Shown: piece by piece, positions 11,112 to 20,781 of the stretch
How the letters are laid out: each line of letters starts with the position of its first letter
How positions within the stretch are numbered: the stretch's first letter is position 1
Source: Pseudomonadota bacterium
Lineage (GTDB): Bacteria > Pseudomonadota > Alphaproteobacteria > Dongiales > Dongiaceae
Assembly (NCBI GenBank): GCA_021792365.1
Contig: JAJYUT010000004.1
Location: 372,001 to 436,000, forward strand
Length of the DNA stretch: 64,000 nt
Direction: 5' to 3'
Made by a program: the position numbers and the translations under genes
Notes under the pieces: model-generated
Database searches by the model: none
What the model was told of the DNA's origin: nothing
Seen by the model: the letters and a program-made list of their open reading frames with translations, nothing else

Positions 11112-12508
11112 CCGAGCCGCTTCAGGAGATCGACCGCGAATTCCGGCAGCGTATCGTCCCGCGCGCCCATGATGACGATGCGGTCGCCGGGCTTTGCCAG
11201 CGCGAGCAGCTTGTCGCCGCAGGCGGCGCGGTCGGGGAAGGCGAAGGCTTCACGGCTGCGCGCCGTGACCTCGCGCGCGATGTCCTCGCTTGTCACCAGG
11301 CGCTCGGTTGTGCCGCCGTAATAGACCGGCTCCGGCATCACCAGCACATCGTCCCGCTGCAGGTTCTCCGCGAAGCAGGCGACCAGCTCGTTCCGCATGT
11401 GCTTGAGCGGGCGGAAGCCGTGAGGCTGGAACATCACCAGCAGGCGGCCCGGAAAGGCGTGCAGCGTCATCAGGGTGGCCGCGATCTTGTCGGGATTGTG
11501 CGCGAAATCGTCGATGATGGTCACGCCGTTGGCCGTGCCGATCCGCTCGAACCGGCGCTTGATGCCGGTGAACCCGCCGAGCGCCTCGGCCGCCTCCGCG
11601 AGCGGGAGTCCGCATGCGCGCGCCGCACATAATGCAGCCAGCGCGTTGGAGACATTGTGGGCGCCCGGCACCTGCAAGCGCACCCTGGCTTGCGCGCTGC
11701 GCTCGGTGACGGTGAAGTCGATGCCGTCCGGAGATGGAAGCAGGTCATGCGCGAACAGGCCGGCATTGCGGTCGCCGAGGCTGTAGCTCGCCGCCCTGCC
11801 GGCGGGCAGAGACGAGGCCAGCGCCTTGCATTCCTCGTTGTCGAGGTTGAGCACGGCGGTTTCAGCCTTGCCCACGAAATCGCGGAACAGCCCGCGCAGC
11901 TCCTCCATCGATTTGTGGTCGAGGGAGATGTTGTTGAGCACCGCGACCTTCGGGTCGAACAGGGCGATCGAGCCGTCGCTCTCGTCGACCTCGCTGATGA
12001 AGATGTCGCCCCCGCCCACCACCGCCCCGGCAAACGGGATCTGCGGCGTGATGAAGTTCTTCATGATCGCGCCGTTCATGATCGTCGGCGCGCGCCCCGC
12101 ATGATGCAGGATCCAGCCGATCATACCGGTGGTGGTGGATTTGCCGCTGGTGCCGCCGACCGCGACGCTCCGGGGCGCGGCGTTGAAAAGCTGCGCCAGC
12201 AGCTCGGCCCGGCGCATCACCGGCACGCCCAGACGCCGCGCCGCCTGCACATCCGGCACCGTTTCCTCGACGGCGGCGGAGGTGACGAGGATCTGCTCGG
12301 GGCGGGTGACGCCGCTGCCGTCCTGCGCATGAAGGGGAATGCCGTGCTCGCGCAGGAATTGGAATTTCTGGGCCAGGCGCCCCTGGTCCAGGGAGCGGTC
12401 GGAGCCCTCCACCTCGCTGCCCCTGGCGCGAAGGATCAGGGCCAGCGGCAACATTCCGCTACCGCCGATACCGCAGAAGAAATAAGGTCGATTCGGTCCC
12501 GGGTTCAT
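11108..12508 (-). CDS. mpl: Mur ligase (UDP-MurNAc:tripeptide ligase Mpl-like or MurC-like)
   Basis: 466 residues with the three Mur-ligase domains: an N-terminal UDP-binding Rossmann fold ([14 protein letters not shown]), a central ATP-binding P-loop ([11 protein letters not shown]), and a C-terminal domain with [10 protein letters not shown]. Mpl attaches the recovered tripeptide L-Ala-gamma-D-Glu-mDAP to UDP-MurNAc; MurC attaches L-Ala. Mpl is favoured because the gene lies outside any cell-division cluster and is divergent, 45 bp away, from an LD-carboxypeptidase that would supply the tripeptide. Sequence alone does not separate the two functions with certainty. Confidence 0.78.
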   Translation of the reverse strand: MNPGPNRPYFFCGIGGSGMLPLALILRARGSEVEGSDRSLDQGRLAQKFQFLREHGIPLHAQDGSGVTRPEQILVTSAAVEETVPDVQAARRLGVPVMRRAELLAQLFNAAPRSVAVGGTSGKSTTTGMIGWILHHAGRAPTIMNGAIMKNFITPQIPFAGAVVGGGDIFISEVDESDGSIALFDPKVAVLNNISLDHKSMEELRGLFRDFVGKAETAVLNLDNEECKALASSLPAGRAASYSLGDRNAGLFAHDLLPSPDGIDFTVTERSAQARVRLQVPGAHNVSNALAALCAARACGLPLAEAAEALGGFTGIKRRFERIGTANGVTIIDDFAHNPDKIAATLMTLHAFPGRLLVMFQPHGFRPLKHMRNELVACFAENLQRDDVLVMPEPVYYGGTTERLVTSEDIAREVTARSREAFAFPDRAACGDKLLALAKPGDRIVIMGARDDTLPEFAVDLLKRLG

Positions 12509-12553
12509 GTGCGTTGATCGCACAAGTCGGGATGGGGGTAAACGGTTTCGCTC

Positions 12554-13396
12554 ATGAGCGCGCGCAAAATCAGAATCGGCATCGTCGCGCCGTCCTCGCG
12601 GCTGGAAGCCAGCATGGCGGAGCGGGTGAAGGGGCTGGCCGCCGACCGGTTTCCCGGGGTCGAGCTGGTGTTCCATCCCCAGTGCTTCCGCTCCGCCGGG
12701 CACTTCGCGGGCACGGATGCCGAGCGGGCGGCCGCCTTCGCCGAGGTCGCCAATGACCCTGCCTTCGATGCCGTCTGGTTCGGGCGCGGCGGCTATGGCG
12801 CCGGCCGCATGGCGGAGGACGCATTGGCGAAGCTGGGCCAGGCGGCGCGCGCCAAGACCTATCTCGGCTACAGCGATGGCGGCGTCCTGCTGGCCGGCCT
12901 CTATGCCCGGGGATTCCCGGCCGTGGTGCACGGCCCGATGCCGGCCGACATCGGGCGCAGCAATGGCGAGGAGGCAGTGGCGCGGGCGCTGTCCTATCTC
13001 GCGACCGGCGCCGCGGAGACGCTGGAGCCGTCGGTCGCGGCCTCGGCCAAGGTCGTCGCCTTCAACATCATGACCTTCAGCCAGCTCATCGGCACGCCGC
13101 TCCAGCCGGATCTCGCCGGGCACGTGCTCATGCTCGAGGAGGTCTCCGAATACATGTACCGGATCGACCGCTCGCTGTTCCACATCACCAGCCATCCGGC
13201 GCTGCGGCGCCTCGCCGGCATCCGCCTCGGCCGTTGCAGCCAGATCCCGGACAACGATCCGGATTTTGGCCAGACCGAGGTCGAGGTTGTGCAGCACTGG
13301 TGCGCCAAATCAGGCATTCCCTATCTCGGCCGCGCCGATATCGGCCACGATGCCGCCAACAAGATTGTGCCTTTCGGCGGGCTGCCCTCGGTCTAA
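12554..13396 (+). CDS. ldcA: LD-carboxypeptidase (peptidase family S66)
   Basis: 280 residues. The S66 Ser-Glu-His triad is visible: Ser107 in GYSDGG, Glu195/196 in MLEEVSE and His265 in [12 protein letters not shown]. These enzymes remove the terminal D-Ala from murein tetrapeptides, usually in the cytoplasm during recycling, and no signal peptide is seen. The divergent neighbour is an Mpl-like ligase, so the two would act in series (tetrapeptide to tripeptide to UDP-MurNAc-tripeptide). Length is slightly short for the family, but all catalytic elements are present. Confidence 0.88.
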   Translation: MSARKIRIGIVAPSSRLEASMAERVKGLAADRFPGVELVFHPQCFRSAGHFAGTDAERAAAFAEVANDPAFDAVWFGRGGYGAGRMAEDALAKLGQAARAKTYLGYSDGGVLLAGLYARGFPAVVHGPMPADIGRSNGEEAVARALSYLATGAAETLEPSVAASAKVVAFNIMTFSQLIGTPLQPDLAGHVLMLEEVSEYMYRIDRSLFHITSHPALRRLAGIRLGRCSQIPDNDPDFGQTEVEVVQHWCAKSGIPYLGRADIGHDAANKIVPFGGLPSV

Positions 13397-13402
13397 GCCA
13401 TA

Positions 13403-13762
13403 TCACAGCGGCCGATAGCCCCTGGCGTGCATGCATTCAGGGACGGATGCGCCATCCGACCATTTCAGTCCGTGGAAGAACCCGGCGACGGCACCCACGC
13501 TCGCCCCGATGATGGCGCCTACATCCGCCCCACCGCGATGGGCGCCCGCGGCCGCGCCGTGCGCGGCGCCGAGCAGGGCCCCGATCAGGAATCCTTCCGC
13601 TCCAGCGGCGGCGCGGGCCGCTGCCGCGGAGGACCGGCAGGAGTCAAGATCGGCCTGGTAGCGTTCGGCGGAGGCGGGCGCGTTGCGGTGCGGGTCATCC
13701 GACGCGCATCCGCCGAGACCGACCAGCACGCCGAGCAGCAGAGCCCTGCCTTGGCGGAGCAT
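13403..13762 (-). CDS. Lipoprotein with glycine-zipper segment
   Basis: 119 residues. A lipobox GLGGC places the lipidated Cys at residue 19. After a polar stretch there is a Gly/Ala-rich hydrophobic segment (FLIGALLGAAHGAAAG, then GAIIGASVGAVAG) typical of glycine-zipper outer-membrane lipoproteins. The C-terminus has CMHARGY, common in this small-lipoprotein group. GGGAGG lies upstream of the ATG. It ends 6 bp from the convergent LD-carboxypeptidase gene. Likely envelope-anchored; no specific function. Confidence 0.78.
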   Translation of the reverse strand: MLRQGRALLLGVLVGLGGCASDDPHRNAPASAERYQADLDSCRSSAAAARAAAGAEGFLIGALLGAAHGAAAGAHRGGADVGAIIGASVGAVAGFFHGLKWSDGASVPECMHARGYRPL

Positions 13763-13804
13763 GTGCGCCTCCCCGCGACGTCCTCTCGCCTGCAGCCGAT
13801 TGTA

Positions 13805-14455
13805 TCATGATTGCGTTGGCACGGCGCCAGTGCGCTCCGCAGGGAAGCGCGTCGCCTGGACGGATGGCCGATCGTCCATCCGCTCGAGCCAAGCGACGAG
13901 GTTCTGATGGCCGCGCAGCAGGACTGCACCGCTGGGCGCGAGCCTGAGATAAGCCAGCATCGGGAAGACCCACAGATCCGCAAGCGTGCATTGCGCGCCC
14001 ACAAAGAAAGCCGGGCCAGACAGATCATCGAGAACACGCAGGCATTGGGCGGCGCGCTCTAGTTCATCAGGAGCGAGGCGGCCCGAGCGTGCGTGTTCAG
14101 TCTCCTCGACATAGATGCCCCAGACCAGCGCCCGATAAGCGTAGTTGTCCATGATGCGCATGATCTGGCGCATGCGCGCCCGCATCTGCGCCTCGCTCGC
14201 AAGAAGCGCCTCGCCCCCGAAGTGCTCCACGAGATAGAAGACGATGGCATCGGTCTCGAACAGGCGGAACCCGTCATGCTCGAAGGCGGGGATGCGCCCG
14301 AATGGATGGCGTTCGAGATAGTCCACCGGCACGCCATCCTTGGCGAAAATGTCGACCTCGCTCAGGGCATAGGCGATCCCGAGTTCTGCCAGAACCAGGC
14401 GAACGATCCGGACATAGACGCTGTAGGACGCGCCGAAAAGCGTGGTTCCAATCAT
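13805..14455 (-). CDS. Glutathione S-transferase family protein
   Basis: 216 residues. The N-terminal thioredoxin-like domain contains the cis-Pro loop (FGRIPAFEHDGFRLFETDAI) with the glutathione-contacting E-[ST]-D segment (ETDAI). The C-terminal helical domain ends with TLADLWVFPML, matching the conserved N-capping region of GSTs. AAGGTGAG lies upstream of the ATG. Cytoplasmic; acceptor substrate unknown. It is divergent from the LacI gene at 14581 across 125 bp. Confidence 0.85.
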   Translation of the reverse strand: MIGTTLFGASYSVYVRIVRLVLAELGIAYALSEVDIFAKDGVPVDYLERHPFGRIPAFEHDGFRLFETDAIVFYLVEHFGGEALLASEAQMRARMRQIMRIMDNYAYRALVWGIYVEETEHARSGRLAPDELERAAQCLRVLDDLSGPAFFVGAQCTLADLWVFPMLAYLRLAPSGAVLLRGHQNLVAWLERMDDRPSVQATRFPAERTGAVPTQS

Positions 14456-14580
14456 GGCGGCTCACCTTACAAGCCGAGTCTGGAAGAATTCTACCGATCA
14501 TGCGCGGCAGGCCAATCCCCGTGACAAGAACGCGCGCTTGAGTCTAGGCTCCAGGCTGATCGTATGCGGGGAATGAGGTC

Positions 14581-15609
14581 ATGGCCTCCATCGGCGATGT
14601 CGCGAAGCTGGCCGGAGTGTCGCTGGGCACGGCGTCGCGCGCGATCAACGGCAATCCGGCGGTTTCGCCGCAATTGCGCGAGCGTGTGCTGGCCGCCGCG
14701 GCGGAGCTCGACTATCGCCCCAACGCCCTGGCACGCGCGCTGCGCAGCAGCCGCACGCATTCCTTGGGCCTGATCGTGCCGGATGTCACCAATCCGTTCT
14801 TCGGCGAGCTTGCCAAGCATGTGGAGCAGGTCGCGGCGGGCATGGGCTACACCGTGATGCTGGCCAATTCCGACGATGATCCGAAGGCCGAAGCGGAATA
14901 CATCAAGGTCCTGGGCGGCCGCCAGGTCGACGGACTGCTCATCGTGCCGTCGGAGGAGACGCGGCATTTGCCGCGCGAAGGCAAGGTTCCGGTGGTTGTC
15001 GTCGATCGGCCGATCAGCGGCTATCCGCTGGTGGCAAGCGATCATCGCGCCGGCGCGGTCGCGGCCGTGCAGCACCTTGTTTCACTGGGTCACCGGCGAA
15101 TCGGATGCATCGCCGGCCCACGCCACTTGAGCGTGGCGCGCGAGCGCTATGACGGCTACCGCTCGGTCGCCGTAGCGCTCTATCGCGAGAACGGCTTCGA
15201 TTTCGCCGCCGATACGATCGTCACCCGCTTCGACTATGATTGCGGATACGAAGCGACGCTGAAGCTGCTGGCGCGACCCGACCGGCCGAGCGCGATCTTC
15301 GCCAGCTCCGACCAGCAGGCGATCGGCGCATTGCGGGCCGCGGCCGATCTGGATCTGAGGGTGCCGGGGGATGTATCGATCATCGGCTTCGACGCGATCA
15401 GCCTCGCCAAGCTGGTGACGCCGCGGCTCACCACGGTCGCCCAGCCGATCGCGGCCATTGCCGATATCGCGGTGCGGACAGTTCTCCGCCTGCGCCAGGA
15501 GGATGGGAAGCTGGAGCGGCATCGCCTGCCTACCTTGCTGCAGCCCGCCAATTCGACCGGACCGGCCGCAAGCAACGTGATCGAACTCAAGGTCGGCAAG
15601 GACGCTTAA
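14581..15609 (+). CDS. LacI-family transcriptional regulator (1)
   Basis: 342 residues. N-terminal HTH (SIGDVAKLAGVSLGTASRAI) and hinge helix (PNALARALRSSRT), then a periplasmic-binding-protein-like sensor with FDAISLAKLVTPRLTTV near the end. GAGG precedes the ATG closely. There is no adjacent transporter or sugar gene, so the regulon is unclear; the two ABC sugar loci on either side of this region are candidates, though each has its own regulator. Confidence 0.88.
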   Translation: MASIGDVAKLAGVSLGTASRAINGNPAVSPQLRERVLAAAAELDYRPNALARALRSSRTHSLGLIVPDVTNPFFGELAKHVEQVAAGMGYTVMLANSDDDPKAEAEYIKVLGGRQVDGLLIVPSEETRHLPREGKVPVVVVDRPISGYPLVASDHRAGAVAAVQHLVSLGHRRIGCIAGPRHLSVARERYDGYRSVAVALYRENGFDFAADTIVTRFDYDCGYEATLKLLARPDRPSAIFASSDQQAIGALRAAADLDLRVPGDVSIIGFDAISLAKLVTPRLTTVAQPIAAIADIAVRTVLRLRQEDGKLERHRLPTLLQPANSTGPAASNVIELKVGKDA

Positions 15610-15621
15610 GGCTCTGCAGCG

Positions 15622-16032
15622 TCAGCTGCGCCCCGGCATCATGCGCGGCGGTTGCGCCATGACACCGCTCACGACCTCGAGCAGCCTCTCGCTTCGGATC
15701 GGCTTGTCGATGATATCGTCCGCGCCCAGCGCGGCCGCCATGTACAGGAAGTCGGCCTTGTCGATCTTGCCGCCGCCCGACATCGCGATCACGCGCAGTC
15801 CCGGATGATCGGTGCGAATCCTGCGGATCGTCTCGATCCCATCCAGCTCCGGCATGATGATGTCGGTCAGGACCAGATCGAAATCGCCGCCGGTCAAAAG
15901 CTTGAGGCCTTGGTGCGCGCTGCCGACGGTTGTGACACGGTGCCCGGCGTGCGCGAGGATGAGGGAGACGGTCCGGCCGACCGCCGCGTCATCGTCGATG
16001 ACCAGGATGCTGCAGGTATCAGCCGTGGCCAT
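15622..16032 (-). CDS. Single-domain response regulator (CheY-like)
   Basis: 136 residues consisting only of a receiver domain. Acidic pocket in VIDDD, phosphoacceptor Asp57 in VLTDIIMPELDG, Ser in AMSGGG, and conserved Lys in IIDKPIR. There is no output domain, so it acts by protein-protein contact. The ATG at 16032 has GAGGTG about 6 nt upstream; an upstream GTG at 16041 is less likely. It lies 97 bp downstream of a chemoreceptor gene on the same strand, suggesting shared signalling, although no histidine kinase is nearby. Confidence 0.88.
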   Translation of the reverse strand: MATADTCSILVIDDDAAVGRTVSLILAHAGHRVTTVGSAHQGLKLLTGGDFDLVLTDIIMPELDGIETIRRIRTDHPGLRVIAMSGGGKIDKADFLYMAAALGADDIIDKPIRSERLLEVVSGVMAQPPRMMPGRS

Positions 16033-16129
16033 GCTCTGCACCTCGAGGAAGCCAACTTTTCAGAGACGGCGATGTTCCCATAGGTGGCATCGGATGCCAA
16101 GCGGGCGGCCGCAGGAGGGCCGCGGCGGA

Positions 16130-17818
16130 TCACGCGGCCGTAGCGCGGACCGTCTGGATCAGGACGTCGCGGAGCCGGTCGACGCCGCTCGCCACGTCGG
16201 CCGACAGCTGGCGCACTTCGCTGGCACGGCTTTCGGTTTCGGAGGCTTCTTCGGAGACGTGCGCGATGCGGGAGGCGACTTCCTGTGCGGCCTGCGAGGT
16301 CTGCGTGACATTGCGCGCGATCTCCGCGGTCGTCGCGGTCTGCTCCTCGATCGCCGAGGCTATGGCGGAGGAGACGCCTTCCACCTCGCGGATCGAAGTG
16401 GTGATCGTCCGGACGGCCATGACGGCCTGATCGGTGGCGCCCTGGATCTCGGCGATCTGCTGGGTGATGTCCTCGGTCGCGCATGCAGTCTGGTTGGCGA
16501 GCGATTTCACCTCGTTGGCCACCACCGCGAAGCCCTTGCCAGCATCGCCGGCGCGCGCCGCTTCGATCGTGGCGTTGAGCGCCAGCAGGTTGGTCTGGTT
16601 GGCGATGTCGCTGATGAGCTGTGTGACGGCGCTGATCTTGCGCACCGCATCGGACAAAGCGGAAATGGTGCCCTCCGCCTCTGTCGACGATTTCACCGCG
16701 CCGAGCGTGACTTTGCGTGCCGACGAAACCTGCGCGGCGATCTCCTGGATCGAGGCGGTGAGTTGCTCCGAAGCCGAGGCGACGGTCTGCGCATTGGCCA
16801 GCGCCTGGGTCGATGCCGCCGCGACCGTCTGGCTGCTTTCGCTGACGATGCGGGCGGAACTGGCCATGTGGCCCGCATCGCCGGACATGCGGTCGGTCAG
16901 GGCGGAGACGGTCTCCACCGCCTTGCGCGTCTCGCGCTCGACCGTGTCGGCCATGGCCAGGAGCGCGGCGCGCTTCTCCGCCTCCGATGCCTGACGATCG
17001 GCTTCCTGCCGATGGCGAAACTGCTCCGCCTCGATGCCCTGACGCCGGAAGACGTCGACGGCTTCGGCCATGGAGCCGATCTCGTCCTTGCGGCCCGCCG
17101 ATGGGATCTCGATATCCGTCTGCCCGGCGGCCAATTGCTTCATCACCGCGGTCATGCGTGCGATGGGGCGCATCACGCCGAGCCCGATGGCAATCACGCC
17201 GCCGATCACCGTCGCGAGCACCACCAGCGCAACGGACCAGACGACGACGGTATAGAACGTTTCGCTCTCGGCGGCTGCGCCTTCGGTCGCGGCATTCATC
17301 TCGGTGGCGCGCGCCACCATCTTGTCGACCACGGCACGGTGGTCCGCATAGGCGCCGCTGATCTCCGCATAGAACTTGCGCGCGGAATCCATGTCGCCCG
17401 TGGCGATCGCCGGAAGGAAGTCGTTCTCGATCGTGTTCCAGAAGCGCGAGACGTGGCCGTAGGACTCCTCGACGATCCACTGCTTGTTGACCGGGTCGAA
17501 ATCCTCCAGCTCTTTCCAGAAGGTGTGCCGCATGTCGTATTCTTCGTGCAGCGTTTTCAGCCGCGCGCTGCGCTGATCGAGGCTCGCGGGATCATTCAGA
17601 AGCAGCGTCGTCTCAAGATAGGATTCGATGACATATTCCGGCGGCGGCAGGATGTCGGCGATCAGGTCCTTGCCCAGCACGATCTGGCGATAGACCGGCC
17701 CGTTGACCTTGAGTTCGCTGAGCGCGCTCACCGCGGTCCACAGGATGGCGATGCAGCCCAAAGTGACGACCAAGCCGAACAGATTCACGGCCTTGGCGAT
17801 GCTCAGATGGAGTTTCAT
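16130..17818 (-). CDS. Methyl-accepting chemotaxis protein
   Basis: About 562 residues. Order: TM1 (about 10-32), a periplasmic helical sensor of about 155 residues, TM2 (about 190-212), HAMP ([19 protein letters not shown]), then a long cytoplasmic coiled coil with the signalling hairpin ([35 protein letters not shown]). The sensor resembles four-helix-bundle ligand domains. The start at 17818 puts TM1 close to the N-terminus; upstream in-frame codons would add a non-hydrophobic leader. It relays ligand signals to CheA/CheW encoded elsewhere. Ligand unknown. Confidence 0.92.
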   Translation of the reverse strand: MKLHLSIAKAVNLFGLVVTLGCIAILWTAVSALSELKVNGPVYRQIVLGKDLIADILPPPEYVIESYLETTLLLNDPASLDQRSARLKTLHEEYDMRHTFWKELEDFDPVNKQWIVEESYGHVSRFWNTIENDFLPAIATGDMDSARKFYAEISGAYADHRAVVDKMVARATEMNAATEGAAAESETFYTVVVWSVALVVLATVIGGVIAIGLGVMRPIARMTAVMKQLAAGQTDIEIPSAGRKDEIGSMAEAVDVFRRQGIEAEQFRHRQEADRQASEAEKRAALLAMADTVERETRKAVETVSALTDRMSGDAGHMASSARIVSESSQTVAAASTQALANAQTVASASEQLTASIQEIAAQVSSARKVTLGAVKSSTEAEGTISALSDAVRKISAVTQLISDIANQTNLLALNATIEAARAGDAGKGFAVVANEVKSLANQTACATEDITQQIAEIQGATDQAVMAVRTITTSIREVEGVSSAIASAIEEQTATTAEIARNVTQTSQAAQEVASRIAHVSEEASETESRASEVRQLSADVASGVDRLRDVLIQTVRATAA

Positions 17819-17931
17819 CGTGGATCCCGCGCAGACGGAAGAATGGCCGGGATTTTGACCAAAGTTGGTTAACACTCTGTGACCCGGAATGGGGGGCCGG
17901 AAAGATTTCGTTCGGACAAACTTAGATTTGA

Positions 17932-17943
17932 TGGATCGTTCCA
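17932..17943. promoter_or_regulatory. Candidate LacI-type operator, distal
   Basis: TGGATCGTTCCA, 11 of 12 bases matching the perfect palindrome TGGAACGTTCCA with a central CG, as LacI-family operators have. A second copy lies at 18094-18105, 162 bp away, a spacing compatible with repression looping. Confidence 0.4.
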
Positions 17944-18069
17944 GTCGGATTTCGTGACGGGTAGCCGCGGTGGAAGGCCATCCCACAACCCGGCGGCGGC
18001 GGTGCCCAGACCTGGTTTTCCCAAAAGGAACAATGCTTTATTGCCAGTGAAGGCGGTGCATGCCGGCGG

Positions 18070-18098
18070 TTGACAGCCCATCGCCCGCGCCAATAGAA
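18070..18098 (+). promoter_or_regulatory. Possible sigma-70 promoter of second lacI gene
   Basis: TTGACA at 18070-18075 and a weak -10 (ATAGAA, 18093-18098) with a 17-bp spacer. The -10 overlaps the proximal operator-like palindrome, which would give autorepression. The -35 matches well, the -10 poorly. Confidence 0.35.
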
Positions 18099-18105
18099 CG
18101 TTCCA
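18094..18105. promoter_or_regulatory. Candidate LacI-type operator, proximal
   Basis: TAGAACGTTCCA, again 11 of 12 bases of TGGAACGTTCCA. It lies 44 bp before the lacI ATG and on the putative -10. A single half-site (TGGAAC, 19287-19292) also lies upstream of the binding-protein gene. Confidence 0.45.
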
Positions 18106-18149
18106 AAAGACAGTGACCGTTTCATGACGCGGCACACCGGGAGGACAGA

Positions 18150-19202
18150 ATGGCAGCGGCTCCCCCGAGGGATCGGGTGACCATCGTAGAAATCGCCGCC
18201 GCGGCCGGCGTCTCCAAGTCGACCGTGTCGCTGGTCCTCAAGGGCAGCGAAAGCGTCCGCCCGTCCACGCGCGACCGGGTCAACGCCGCCATCCGCGATC
18301 TCGGCTACGTCTACAATCGCGGTGCCGCCAATCTGCGGCGGGCGCGTTCCAACATGGTCGGCATGATCATCCACGACCTGATCAACCCCTTCTGCGCTGA
18401 ACTGGCGGTCGGCATCGAGCGCAGCTTCCAGGCGGCTGGCTACGTGCCCTTCATCGCCAACACCGCGGAAAGCCCGGTCCGCCAGGCGGAGGTGATCAAG
18501 CTGATGCGCGAGCAGGGTGTCGCGGGGCTGATCATCTCGGCGGCGCGCGGCACACCCGACGAAGCGCTCGACGGCCTGGTCGGGGCTGGCGTGCCGGTGG
18601 TGATGACGATGCGGCGCCTCGGAGGTCGCCACATCCCGGTGGTCGGCCCCGACAATCGTCTTGGCGCCCGGCTGGCGGTGGAGCGGCTTCTCGAACTGGG
18701 GCACCGGCGCATCGCGTTCCTGGGCGGCTATGCGGATTCCGGCGTTAGGGCGGAGCGCCTGGAGGGCTTTCGCGCCGCGCTGGCCAATGCCGGCCTCGAC
18801 CCCGACAGTGCCGTCGCAATCGCCTCCGTGCCGACCCGGGAAGGGGGCGCGCAGGCGCTCGAGACCGTGCTGGCACAGCGCAATCCCCCCACGGCTGCCG
18901 TCTGCTTCAACGACATCGTCGCGTTCGGCGTCTGTCTCGGGCTGCGCCGGCGCGGCATCCAGCCGGGACGCGGCTTTGCGGTGATCGGGTTCGACGACGT
19001 ACAGGAGGCGCTGCATGCCGATCCGCCGCTGACCACGATCGCGGTCGATGTCATGGGGCTTGGCGAGCGGGCCGCCCAGACCGTGTTGCGGATGATCGAG
19101 ACCGGCCGCAACACGGCCGAGGATCACGTCGGCGCCGTGCATCTCGCGGTGCGGGAAAGCTGCGGCGGCATAATGCCTGAGCGCGCGGAGCGCCGGGCAT
19201 GA
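18150..19202 (+). CDS. LacI-family transcriptional regulator (2), sugar-import locus
   Basis: 350 residues. HTH TIVEIAAAAGVSKSTVSLVL followed by a hinge region and a sugar-binding sensor domain (GLIISAARGTPDE, VVGPDNRLGARLAVERLLEL, IGFDDVQEAL). GGGAGGA lies just before the ATG. It is transcribed toward the ABC importer at 19423-23734 with a 220-bp gap, so it most likely represses that operon and, given the palindromes upstream, itself. The inducer is probably the transported hexose or a derivative. Confidence 0.9.
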   Translation: MAAAPPRDRVTIVEIAAAAGVSKSTVSLVLKGSESVRPSTRDRVNAAIRDLGYVYNRGAANLRRARSNMVGMIIHDLINPFCAELAVGIERSFQAAGYVPFIANTAESPVRQAEVIKLMREQGVAGLIISAARGTPDEALDGLVGAGVPVVMTMRRLGGRHIPVVGPDNRLGARLAVERLLELGHRRIAFLGGYADSGVRAERLEGFRAALANAGLDPDSAVAIASVPTREGGAQALETVLAQRNPPTAAVCFNDIVAFGVCLGLRRRGIQPGRGFAVIGFDDVQEALHADPPLTTIAVDVMGLGERAAQTVLRMIETGRNTAEDHVGAVHLAVRESCGGIMPERAERRA

Positions 19203-19422
19203 ACATTGCGGGCCGCCGGTTGCAGTGTTGCCGGGCGGCGGCTACCGTCCATTCAGGTCTTGGGGAGGCGGCCTGCCGCGGCGGGTTGGAACAAACACAC
19301 GCCAGGCCCCCTAACCATGCACACCGGGCCGAGGTCAGCTTGGTGGCTCCCGCGGACCGCGCGAGCGGTCGCAAGGGCAACCGGACAGAATGACCGTCTA
19401 TTTTGATTGTGGGAGGACACAA

Positions 19423-20679
19423 ATGAGAATCTCAAAACTGCTGTCGACGTCGGCGCTGGTGACCGGCCTCGCGCTTTTCTCCGGGGCTGCCGCCGCCGAG
19501 GAATCGGTGGAGGTGCTGCACTGGTGGACGTCGGGCGGCGAAGCTGCGGCGCTCAACGTGCTGAAGGAAGACCTCGAGCAGGCCGGTGTCACCTGGCAGG
19601 ACATGCCGGTCGCCGGCGGCGGTGGCGAGCAGGCCATGACGGCCCTGCGCGCGCGCGTGACCTCGGGCAATCCGCCGACCGCCGTGCAGATGCTAGGCTT
19701 CGATATTCTCGATTGGGCCAAGCAGGGCGTGGTGGCGGACCTCAACGCCCTCGCCGCCAAGGAAGGCTGGGAAAAGGTGGTGCCTCCGGCGCTGCAGGCC
19801 TTCTCGAAGCACGACGGCAAGTGGCTCGCGGCGCCGGTCAACGTGCATTCGACCAACTGGGTCTGGGCCAACAAGAAGATCTTCGACGAGCTCGGCCTGA
19901 AGCAGCCCACAAGCTGGGACGAGCTGATTGCCGCGCTGGACAAGATCAAGGGTGCCGGCTATGTGGCCGTCGCTCATGGCGGCCAGCCTTGGCAGGAGGC
20001 CACCATCTTCGACGCAGTGGTCGTGGCGACCGGAGGGCCGGAATTCTACAAGAAGGCTTTCATCGATCTGGATCCTGCGGCCCTCAACTCCGATACGATG
20101 GTGCAGGCGTTCGACCGCATGACGACGCTGCGCAGCTATGTCGACGACAACTTCTCCGGCCGCGATTGGAATCTCGCCTCGGCCATGGTGATCGAAGGCA
20201 AGGCCGGCGTGCAGTTCATGGGCGACTGGGCAAAGGGCGAGTTCCTGAATGCCGGCCAGAAGCCGGGCGAAGACTTCCTTTGCTTCCGCTTCCCGGGCAC
20301 GCAGGGCACCGTCACCTTCAACTCCGACCAGTTCGTCATGTTCACAGTCGGCGACGACCGCAGGGCGGCGCAGGAAAAGCTGGCGAGCGCGATCATGACG
20401 CCGTCCTTCCAGGTGGCGTTCAACAAGATCAAAGGCTCCGTTCCGGCTCGCACGGACGCCGACGGCTCGGGCCTTGACGCCTGCGGCCAGCAGGGCATGA
20501 AGGAACTGGCTGAAGCGAGCACCAAGGGCACGCTGTTCGGTTCCATGGCCCATGGCCATGCGGCGCCGGCGGCGGTGAAGCTCGCGACGTATGACGTGAT
20601 CACCGCACACTTCAACGGCGAGATGGATTCGCAGACCGCCGCGCAAGAACTGGCGAACGCCGTCGAAGGCGCGAAGTAG
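19423..20679 (+). CDS. Glucose/mannose-type ABC substrate-binding protein
   Basis: 418 residues with a Sec signal peptide (about 1-25). The mature N-terminus [20 protein letters not shown] and the stretch [19 protein letters not shown] are hallmarks of GtsA-type glucose/mannose-binding proteins of the CUT1 class. GGGAGGA lies 5 nt before the ATG. A hairpin follows the stop (20704-20735), then two permeases and an ATPase, giving a complete importer. The downstream isomerase and kinase suggest mannose or another aldose as a natural substrate. Confidence 0.88.
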   Translation: MRISKLLSTSALVTGLALFSGAAAAEESVEVLHWWTSGGEAAALNVLKEDLEQAGVTWQDMPVAGGGGEQAMTALRARVTSGNPPTAVQMLGFDILDWAKQGVVADLNALAAKEGWEKVVPPALQAFSKHDGKWLAAPVNVHSTNWVWANKKIFDELGLKQPTSWDELIAALDKIKGAGYVAVAHGGQPWQEATIFDAVVVATGGPEFYKKAFIDLDPAALNSDTMVQAFDRMTTLRSYVDDNFSGRDWNLASAMVIEGKAGVQFMGDWAKGEFLNAGQKPGEDFLCFRFPGTQGTVTFNSDQFVMFTVGDDRRAAQEKLASAIMTPSFQVAFNKIKGSVPARTDADGSGLDACGQQGMKELAEASTKGTLFGSMAHGHAAPAAVKLATYDVITAHFNGEMDSQTAAQELANAVEGAK

Positions 20680-20703
20680 CAAGAACCGGCACCCGACTGG
20701 CGC

Positions 20704-20735
20704 CGGCGGGGCTGGGGTGGATCCCGGCCCCGCCG
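20704..20735 (+). terminator. GC-rich hairpin after binding-protein gene
   Basis: CGGCGGGGC (20704-20712) pairs with GCCCCGCCG (20727-20735); the 14-nt interior can extend the stem partly. No T-run follows, so it more likely protects or attenuates the transcript than terminates it fully. Confidence 0.5.
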
Positions 20736-20781
20736 CGTCATCGGACATGACCGGCATTCCGGGAGAGGTCTGGAGGACGGG

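Larger units (their letters stand above)
17819..18149. other. 331-bp intergenic control region of the LacI/sugar locus
   Basis: No credible gene. It holds the upstream region of the chemoreceptor (leftward) and of the second LacI gene (rightward). Two near-palindromes of the same 12-bp type and a possible promoter lie here and are listed separately. Confidence 0.6.

Noticed and set aside
13427-13810. Plus-strand frame opposite the small lipoprotein
   Set aside because: The minus-strand frame has a lipobox, a glycine zipper and a GGGAGG ribosome-binding site; the plus frame has none.
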